Virus record (IMG/VR): IMGVR_UViG_3300021085_000019
Coordinates: 19,653 to 83,652 of that record
Length of the DNA stretch: 64,000 nucleotides
Source of the DNA: a virus
Reading direction: 5' to 3' (one strand)
Shown: positions 59,789 to 64,000 of the stretch, one piece after another
Numbering within the stretch: position 1 is the first letter of the stretch
How the letters are laid out: the number at the start of each line of letters is the position of its first letter
Program-made: the position numbers and the translations under genes
The notes under the pieces: generated by a model
The model's input: only the letters and a program-made list of their open reading frames with translations
What the model was told of the DNA's origin: nothing
Database searches by the model: none

Positions 59789-60306
59789 AAAAATTAGATA
59801 AGTTATTACTTGTTTTTGGCTATATAATAGTATTCACGTATTTTATACTAGCCGCTGGAAAGGCTTATGGATATGACGAAAATGAAACTATGTCTGACAG
59901 TAGATATTGTATGGCGCAAAACATTTATTTTGAATCTGCTAATCAGTCATTCGCAGGAAAATTAGCAGTAGCACATGTAGTTACAAACCGAGTAGAAGAT
60001 TTACAATTTCCAAATTCTGTTTGTGGCGTGATATATCAGTCGAAGACTAGGATTAATTGGAAAGGTAATGAGGTTCCAATTAGAAATCAATGTCAATTCA
60101 GCTGGTATTGTGACGGAAAATCTGATGAACCGGTAGATTCTGTTACGTGGATTAAGTCGCTTTATATTGCGGACTTAGTTTTGACTGGTAAATATAAAGA
60201 TATTACAGAAGGCGCTTTGTGGTATCATGCAGATTACATCTATCCGTATTGGGCAGATGAATTAGAAATAGTAACACAAATTGACAATCACATATTTTAC
60301 AAATAG
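59785..60306 (+). CDS. SleB/CwlJ-type cell wall hydrolase with N-terminal membrane anchor
   Basis: Protein of 173 residues. A hydrophobic segment (residues ~6-26, LLVFGYIIVFTYFILAAG) after a basic start may be a signal anchor or cleavable signal. The rest is a Hydrolase_2 domain: CMAQNIYFESANQSFAGKLA (catalytic Glu in YFES), VAHVVTNRVEDLQFPNSVCG, CQFSWYCDG and GALWYHADYI. The family contains lytic transglycosylases and amidases acting on peptidoglycan. As the only wall hydrolase in the window it is a candidate endolysin that can reach the periplasm by itself. It overlaps the previous gene by 4 nt. Confidence 0.85.
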   Translation: MKKLDKLLLVFGYIIVFTYFILAAGKAYGYDENETMSDSRYCMAQNIYFESANQSFAGKLAVAHVVTNRVEDLQFPNSVCGVIYQSKTRINWKGNEVPIRNQCQFSWYCDGKSDEPVDSVTWIKSLYIADLVLTGKYKDITEGALWYHADYIYPYWADELEIVTQIDNHIFYK

Positions 60307-60314
60307 GAGGAATA

Positions 60315-60734
60315 ATGTATAGGTATAAAGTGTATGTAACAAGAATAGTAGATGGAGATACGGTCGACGTAGATGTTGATTTAGGTTTCAGCACTATTCT
60401 TAAAAAGCAAAGAGTTAGAATGATGGGTATTGATACTCCAGAATCTAGGACTCGTGATTTAGAAGAAAAATTTTACGGTAAACAGAGTAAGGCTCACTTA
60501 GAATCAATCTTATCTGAAGGTGATGTGCAATTACAGTCGCACGGCAAAGGTAAGTTTGGTAGAATTTTAGGAGAACTATTTGTTGGAGATAGTTCATACA
60601 GTATTAATCAACAAATGATTGACGAACACCATGCTGTTCCATATTTCGGTCAATCAAAAGATGATACTGAAAAAGGACATTTGTGGAATAGAGCAGCATT
60701 AAACGAGCAAGGTATCGTTTATGAAGGTTCATAA
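60315..60734 (+). CDS. Thermonuclease (SNase-like)
   Basis: Protein of 139 residues. The staphylococcal nuclease fold is recognised by VTRIVDGDTVDVDVDLGF, RVRMMGIDTPESRT (Arg35, Asp40, Thr41 and Glu43) and HGKGKFGRILGELFV (Arg83). These correspond to the catalytic Arg/Glu/Arg and calcium ligands of SNase. No signal peptide is seen, so it should act inside the cell, for example in degrading host DNA. The ribosome binding site is TAGGAGGAA, and it overlaps the next gene by 14 nt. Confidence 0.9.
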   Translation: MYRYKVYVTRIVDGDTVDVDVDLGFSTILKKQRVRMMGIDTPESRTRDLEEKFYGKQSKAHLESILSEGDVQLQSHGKGKFGRILGELFVGDSSYSINQQMIDEHHAVPYFGQSKDDTEKGHLWNRAALNEQGIVYEGS

Positions 60735-61218
60735 GTCAGACATAATTACTGAATTCAATGGAATATATTCTGGAATTCCTACTTCAGAATTCATTGCTAA
60801 AAGAGATAAACACGTCGCTAAGACTCGTGATAATAGCGAGCTAAATAAATATCGCAGATGGGATTCAGAATTTCCAGAAAATGATATCATAAATCATCGC
60901 GATGATCTTACACTATATGAAGGTATTGCGTATGATAATGTACATGAAAAATACGGCAATATTGATTTTAAAATGTTTGCTAAGATCGGAGTTAAAATCA
61001 ATTACTATCCGCAAGAACAAGTACTACTAGGTAATATAGATCACTTTCTTATTTGGAAATGGGTAGAACAATGGTCAAATCCATTAAGAGAAGGCGAAGA
61101 ATATTCTTACGAAATACTTGGAATGATTGATGCTCATAAAGCGGTTAACGCGTTACGCGTCGGCAAATCGTTTCCAGGTAAAGATCCAGATTACAGGTTT
61201 AATTTCCCATTAAATTAA
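60721..61218 (+). CDS. Hypothetical protein (165 aa)
   Basis: Protein of 165 residues that starts inside the end of the thermonuclease gene. It is polar and rich in aromatic residues, with NKYRRWDSEFPENDIINHRD, KINYYPQEQVLLGNIDHFLIW and LGMIDAHKAVNALRVGKSF. No membrane segment, cysteine cluster or catalytic signature could be assigned. It is the last gene before the promoter of the nucleotide-metabolism cluster. Function is unknown. Confidence 0.7.
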   Translation: MKVHKSDIITEFNGIYSGIPTSEFIAKRDKHVAKTRDNSELNKYRRWDSEFPENDIINHRDDLTLYEGIAYDNVHEKYGNIDFKMFAKIGVKINYYPQEQVLLGNIDHFLIWKWVEQWSNPLREGEEYSYEILGMIDAHKAVNALRVGKSFPGKDPDYRFNFPLN

Positions 61219-61230
61219 TGAAAAAAACTG

Positions 61231-61259
61231 TGTACAAACGCCTCACACTGTGTTATAAT
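61231..61259 (+). promoter_or_regulatory. Early/middle promoter of nucleotide-metabolism cluster
   Basis: -35 TGTACA (61231-61236), 17-bp spacer, -10 TATAAT (61254-61259), preceded by a seven-base A-run. It drives DUF5664, the thymidylate-synthase-fold enzyme and dCMP deaminase. Confidence 0.88.
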
Positions 61260-61288
61260 AACCATATTAAAATTGAAAAGGCATTACT

Positions 61289-61594
61289 ATGAAATTTGAT
61301 GAAGGCAAAGCTCCATTAGCTTTAATTCCACCAGAAGCATTATTAGAAATCGCAGAAGTATTCGGCTTCGGCGCAGAAAAGTATGGCGTAAACAACTGGC
61401 GTGATGATGGTGATTCAACCAGTAAGCTACGAACTTATTCTTCAATACAACGACATCTTAACGCATGGCATGCAGGCGAAGATCTAGATCCAGAATCTGG
61501 TAAAACACATTTATCCCATGCCGCAACACAACTAATGATTCTGATGATGCACTGTATGGAGCATCCGGAACTTGACGATAGGTACAAAAAATGA
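61289..61594 (+). CDS. DUF5664 family protein (possible dATP/dGTP diphosphohydrolase)
   Basis: Protein of 101 residues. It reads MKFDEGKAPLALIPPEALLE, FGFGAEKYGVNNWRDDGDS, SSIQRHLNAWHAGEDLDPES and THLSHAATQLMILMMHC. This is the DUF5664 pattern 'K.D.GK.pl.liP..al...a.v..fGa.KYg..NWr...s.....Ra..RHl.aw..GEd.DpESG..HlaHa..N'. Members related to MazZ hydrolyse purine dNTPs. The charged metal-binding set (E, H, E, D, H) is visible. It heads an operon for deoxynucleotide pool control, overlapping the next gene by 4 nt. Confidence 0.75.
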   Translation: MKFDEGKAPLALIPPEALLEIAEVFGFGAEKYGVNNWRDDGDSTSKLRTYSSIQRHLNAWHAGEDLDPESGKTHLSHAATQLMILMMHCMEHPELDDRYKK

Positions 61595-62268
61595 TTTATA
61601 TAAACGCAATTAGAGAACACTTCAAACAGGAACTAGCAAATGAAAATTTTGTTATAGATCGTAATGGCGGTAAGACTATCGAATTGTTAGGTGCATCATT
61701 CCATGCATCGGAGCCTGCAATATTTGGTAAACCAAATGAAGAATATATTAAAGCGGAAATTGAATGGTATGAGTCACAGTCGACAAACATTAACGACATC
61801 TACAGGACAAAAAGTAGTCACGTTGGTTTAAGAAAGGCAACACCTGCCGCATGGGTAATGACCGCAAATGATCATGGTGAAATTAATTCAAACTATGGTC
61901 ATCTTATTTTCAGTGACAAGTATCACAATCAATTTGATCAAGTTGTAAATGAGTTACGTAAAAATAAAGATTCTCGTAGAGCATCAATGGTATATCAACG
62001 CCCATCAATTTGGCTTGAATACAATGATCAAGGTAAAAACGATTTTATTTGCACTAATTCAGTTACGTATTATATTCGCGATGATGTTTTACACTGTGTA
62101 GTTCAAATGCGTTCTAACGATGTTATATTTGGATACCGTAATGATTATGCATGGCAAGAGTACGTGTTATGCGAACTAGCAGACGAACTTGGTGTTGATG
62201 ATGGTGAAATATATTGGCAAGTGCAGAACCTTCATGTTTATGAACGTCATTTTGATTTGGTGAAGTAA
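61591..62268 (+). CDS. Thymidylate-synthase-fold enzyme, predicted dCMP hydroxymethylase (or methylase)
   Basis: Protein of 225 residues. It aligns with E. coli thymidylate synthase and T4 gp42: SRRASM (Arg pair ~129-130), catalytic Cys154 in DFICTNSVTYYIRDDVLHC, VQMRSNDVIFGYRNDYAW, and NLHVYERH (His215/Tyr217). Counting from the catalytic Cys to the base-recognition position gives 31 residues, as in both relatives. At that place thymidylate synthase has Asn177 and dCMP hydroxymethylase has Asp179; here it is Asp185. By the known rule this predicts dCMP rather than dUMP as substrate, with a C5-hydroxymethyl or methyl product. It is coupled to dCMP deaminase by one base (TAATG). Confidence 0.82.
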   Translation: MIYINAIREHFKQELANENFVIDRNGGKTIELLGASFHASEPAIFGKPNEEYIKAEIEWYESQSTNINDIYRTKSSHVGLRKATPAAWVMTANDHGEINSNYGHLIFSDKYHNQFDQVVNELRKNKDSRRASMVYQRPSIWLEYNDQGKNDFICTNSVTYYIRDDVLHCVVQMRSNDVIFGYRNDYAWQEYVLCELADELGVDDGEIYWQVQNLHVYERHFDLVK

Positions 62269-62729
62269 TGAGCTGGGATAGTGCAAAAACTTATAAATGG
62301 GATAAACGCTATTTAGCTTTAGCAGAACATATCTCGACCTGGTCAAAAGATCCATCAAAGAAGATTGGTGCTGTGGCCGTTGGTGAAAAGGGACAAGTAT
62401 TGGCTCAAGGTTATAATGGATTCCCTCGAGGAATCGATGATCAAGAATCAATGTACGAAAATAAAGTTATTAAATATCAGCATGTTGTTCATGCAGAGAT
62501 GAATTGTATATATAATGCTACATACAATGGAACGTCACTTGATGGAGCTACAATGTATATACACGGATTACCGGTTTGTTCAGAATGTGCAAAGGGCATT
62601 ATTCAAGTCGGTATTAAAAGGGTAGTGACTGAGGAGATACAAACATCTACGCCAGAACGTTGGGTAGAGTCGACTCAGTTAACTAAAAAAATGTTTGATG
62701 AAGCCGGAGTTATTTACGACTTTATCTAA
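62268..62729 (+). CDS. Deoxycytidylate (dCMP) deaminase
   Basis: Protein of 153 residues. The zinc site is complete: HAEMN (His75 and catalytic Glu77) and LPVCSECAKG (Cys104, Cys107). Further landmarks are DPSKKIGAVAV, AQGYNGFPRGIDD and GATMYIHGLPVC. It makes dUMP from dCMP for thymidine synthesis. It starts on the stop codon of the thymidylate-synthase-fold gene, so the two enzymes compete for, or share, dCMP. The allosteric region of larger family members is present in part (residues 48-65). A tRNA gene follows. Confidence 0.93.
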   Translation: MSWDSAKTYKWDKRYLALAEHISTWSKDPSKKIGAVAVGEKGQVLAQGYNGFPRGIDDQESMYENKVIKYQHVVHAEMNCIYNATYNGTSLDGATMYIHGLPVCSECAKGIIQVGIKRVVTEEIQTSTPERWVESTQLTKKMFDEAGVIYDFI

Positions 62730-62737
62730 AGCGTTAT

Positions 62738-62814
62738 GCGCTTGTAGCTCAGCTGGATAGAGCATCGGCCTTCTAAGCCGAGGGTCTCAGGTTCGAATCC
62801 TGACAGGCGCGCCA
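62738..62814 (+). tRNA. tRNA-Arg (anticodon UCU), CCA encoded
   Basis: Full cloverleaf: acceptor GCGCTTG with CAGGCGC, D stem GCTC/GAGC, anticodon stem TCGGC/GCCGA with loop CTTCTAA (anticodon TCT), T stem TCAGG/CCTGA with TTCGAAT loop, discriminator G and an encoded CCA. It reads AGA, an arginine codon used often throughout this window, and so supports translation of this AT-rich genome. Confidence 0.97.
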
Positions 62815-62833
62815 AAAAAAAGAGGAAAAGCAA

Positions 62834-63067
62834 ATGCTTTATATAGATTACAAATTTGAAATGACCGATGCGGGTTTAACTTTTATCGATACTGACTCAA
62901 TATTAGAGCCTGACTGTCTATTAAAAATAGATACGACTCCATTCAAAGTTGGAGATTGTTTTGTATTAACACAAACTGTAAATGGAAATCTGTTTTTTCG
63001 TAAAACAAAGCAAAGATTTAATCATTTATTCACGCCTATGCAATTAGAGCTAAATTTCGAGAAATAA
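62834..63067 (+). CDS. Hypothetical protein (77 aa)
   Basis: Protein of 77 residues with a good ribosome binding site (AAGAGGAAAAG). It is beta-rich, with MLYIDYKFEMTDAGLTFIDT, LKIDTTPFKVGDCFVLTQTV and LFFRKTKQRFNHLFTPMQLE. No domain was recognised. It starts 19 bases after the tRNA and two bases before the next gene. Small size and location suggest an accessory early or middle function. Confidence 0.65.
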   Translation: MLYIDYKFEMTDAGLTFIDTDSILEPDCLLKIDTTPFKVGDCFVLTQTVNGNLFFRKTKQRFNHLFTPMQLELNFEK

Positions 63068-63069
63068 CG

Positions 63070-63300
63070 ATGGCAACAAAAAATGATATAACTGGAGATT
63101 CTATTAAATCCAAAGGTCTATCTAAAAAAGGTAAAGATAACTGGGATAAGATTTTTGGTAAGAAAGATATAAAGGTACGTAAGACCACGCCTGATCATGG
63201 TAATACACAAGTCCATAAAGACAAAAGTAAATATGATCGCAAGTCTTATAAAGATGAAATTAGATCTCAGCAAGATCTTAACTGGGATGGTAATGACTAA
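63070..63300 (+). CDS. Basic hypothetical protein (76 aa)
   Basis: Protein of 76 residues, very rich in Lys and Asp (KSKGLSKKGKDNWDKIFGKK, HKDKSKYDRKSYKDEIRSQQ), with no hydrophobic core, so it is probably disordered. It may bind nucleic acid. The sequence is Lys-rich with few aromatic residues. It overlaps the next gene by 8 nt. Function is unknown. Confidence 0.6.
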   Translation: MATKNDITGDSIKSKGLSKKGKDNWDKIFGKKDIKVRKTTPDHGNTQVHKDKSKYDRKSYKDEIRSQQDLNWDGND

Positions 63301-63589
63301 AATGGTAGACTTTGATCCTAAAGAATTAAAGAATAGTAAAAGGATATTTAAAAGTGCAACTCCTAAATATACATTAGATTGGTATATTAAATGGATAGCT
63401 TCTGTATTTGTTTTATCTGCTATGTCCATGAGGGGAATTGAAGGATACCAGACTTATGATGTAGTTCTATCAATTATAGGCATTTTGCTGTGGTTAATAG
63501 TGTCTATTTTATGGAAAGATCGTGCACTCATACTTCTCAATGGTGTAGGATTATTATTTTTAGTGAGGAATTTGTTTACGATACTATGA
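63293..63589 (+). CDS. Small multi-pass membrane protein (98 aa)
   Basis: Protein of 98 residues if it starts at ATG 63293; another ATG nine bases later is also possible. A polar, basic N-terminus (~30 residues) precedes three hydrophobic segments: WIASVFVLSAMSM, VVLSIIGILLWLIVSILW and ALILLNGVGLLFLVRNLF. It should span the inner membrane about three times. A role in lysis or in membrane take-over is possible but not shown. It overlaps the last gene of the window by 4 nt. Confidence 0.65.
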   Translation: MTKMVDFDPKELKNSKRIFKSATPKYTLDWYIKWIASVFVLSAMSMRGIEGYQTYDVVLSIIGILLWLIVSILWKDRALILLNGVGLLFLVRNLFTIL

Positions 63590-64000
63590 TAAAAACTGAA
63601 TATTATTATGACTTTTTAAAGTACTTTAAACTTGCAAAAGATCAACAGATTAAGTGTAATGTGCCAAACTTTATGCCACACCGTGAAAGCAATATGAATG
63701 ACGATCTAATGGAAAACGTAGAACTATATGATGTAGTTGAACGTAAGTACGCAGGATTCTCTCAGATCATAAATGATATTTTTTACGGATGGACTGATAA
63801 ACATCCATATTGGGATAGAATGCAAGCAGGAGAAGCAACTGCTCAAAGGGAGTTGATCGCAAAAAACTGGACTGGTAAGACTCATTCTCTTGAGACTTGG
63901 TTATATCTTTTTATTCTACATAGAGTTACAGGTTCTGCTATCAATTACGGAACTAAACCATCTGGATATCATAACACATTACTGTTTAAACTTCATCTAG
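63586..64000 (+). CDS. Conserved phage protein, possible DNA-base hypermodification enzyme (3' partial)
   Basis: Open to the window end; 138 residues are seen. Landmarks are YAGFSQIINDIFYGWTDKHP, RELIAKNWTGKTHSLETWLY and LFILHRVTGSAINYGTKPSG followed by YHNT. I associate the HR.TGS.INYG...SGY.NT pattern with a family described as alpha-glutamyl/putrescinyl-thymine pyrophosphorylase-like (linked to base hypermodification), but I cannot verify this without a search. It lies downstream of the predicted pyrimidine-modifying genes, which fits. Only the N-terminal part is available. Confidence 0.5.
   Translation, partial: MIKTEYYYDFLKYFKLAKDQQIKCNVPNFMPHRESNMNDDLMENVELYDVVERKYAGFSQIINDIFYGWTDKHPYWDRMQAGEATAQRELIAKNWTGKTHSLETWLYLFILHRVTGSAINYGTKPSGYHNTLLFKLHL

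Noticed and set aside
1-64000. CRISPR array, insertion sequence, integrase or attachment site
   Set aside because: No regularly spaced identical repeats, no transposase or integrase motifs and no terminal inverted repeats were seen. The repeats present are degenerate protein-coding fibre repeats and short leader hairpins.

Overview
The window is a contiguous piece of a lytic, low-GC, T4-like myovirus genome. Every gene is on the + strand. The gene order of the structural block (13-14-15-16-17-18-19-20-67-21-22-23) and of the replication block (55-47-46-45-44-62-regA-43) follows T4. Three things point to a marine T4-like phage of the kind that infects SAR11 or cyanobacteria: the sequence families, the CobS/CobT-like pair, Hsp20, the MazG-like protein and the very large adhesin region; the absence of gene 24 next to gene 23; and the AT-rich codon use. 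No photosynthesis gene is present, so a SAR11-type or other heterotrophic marine host is the more likely inference, but the host is not proven by the sequence. Nothing in the window looks like an insertion sequence, a prophage integration module or a CRISPR array.

Layout. (1) About 1-29.7 kb is an adhesin region: two S74-chaperone fibres, giant fibres of 2602 and 2192 residues built from VGIGT-type beta repeats, three tandem lectin-fold proteins, a G8/beta-helix protein and small connector proteins. (2) About 29.7-41.4 kb is the late morphogenesis operon: neck, tail completion, terminase, sheath, tube, portal, prohead core and protease, scaffold and capsid. It closes with a strong terminator after gene 23. 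(3) About 41.4-47.8 kb holds a second tube-like protein, UvsY and UvsW, an Sm-like small protein, late sigma factor gp55 and the gp47/gp46 recombination nuclease. (4) About 47.9-51.6 kb holds a HExxH/VWA protein with a MoxR/CobS-type AAA+ ATPase, driven by near-identical promoters. (5) About 51.6-58.2 kb is the replisome: clamp, clamp loader, RegA and DNA polymerase, with Hsp20 inside. (6) About 58.2-64 kb holds small metabolic and accessory genes: MazG-like protein, a primase-like protein, a SleB-type hydrolase, a thermonuclease, a nucleotide-pool cluster (DUF5664, a thymidylate-synthase-fold enzyme with the dCMP-specific Asp, and dCMP deaminase), tRNA-Arg(UCU), and a partial gene that may belong to a DNA-base modification pathway.

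Regulation can be read directly. Seven promoters share TGTACA-like/17-bp spacer/TATAAT and precede early or middle genes, and are presumably read by the host sigma70. The T4 late box TATAAATA precedes structural genes and matches the gp55 encoded here. In three cases the late box lies exactly 5 bp before an ATG with no ribosome binding site, which predicts leaderless late mRNAs. Two other late leaders, those of the 91-residue protein after gp45 and of Hsp20, share an identical 20-base core inside stems whose flanks differ but still pair, which suggests a small structured RNA element.
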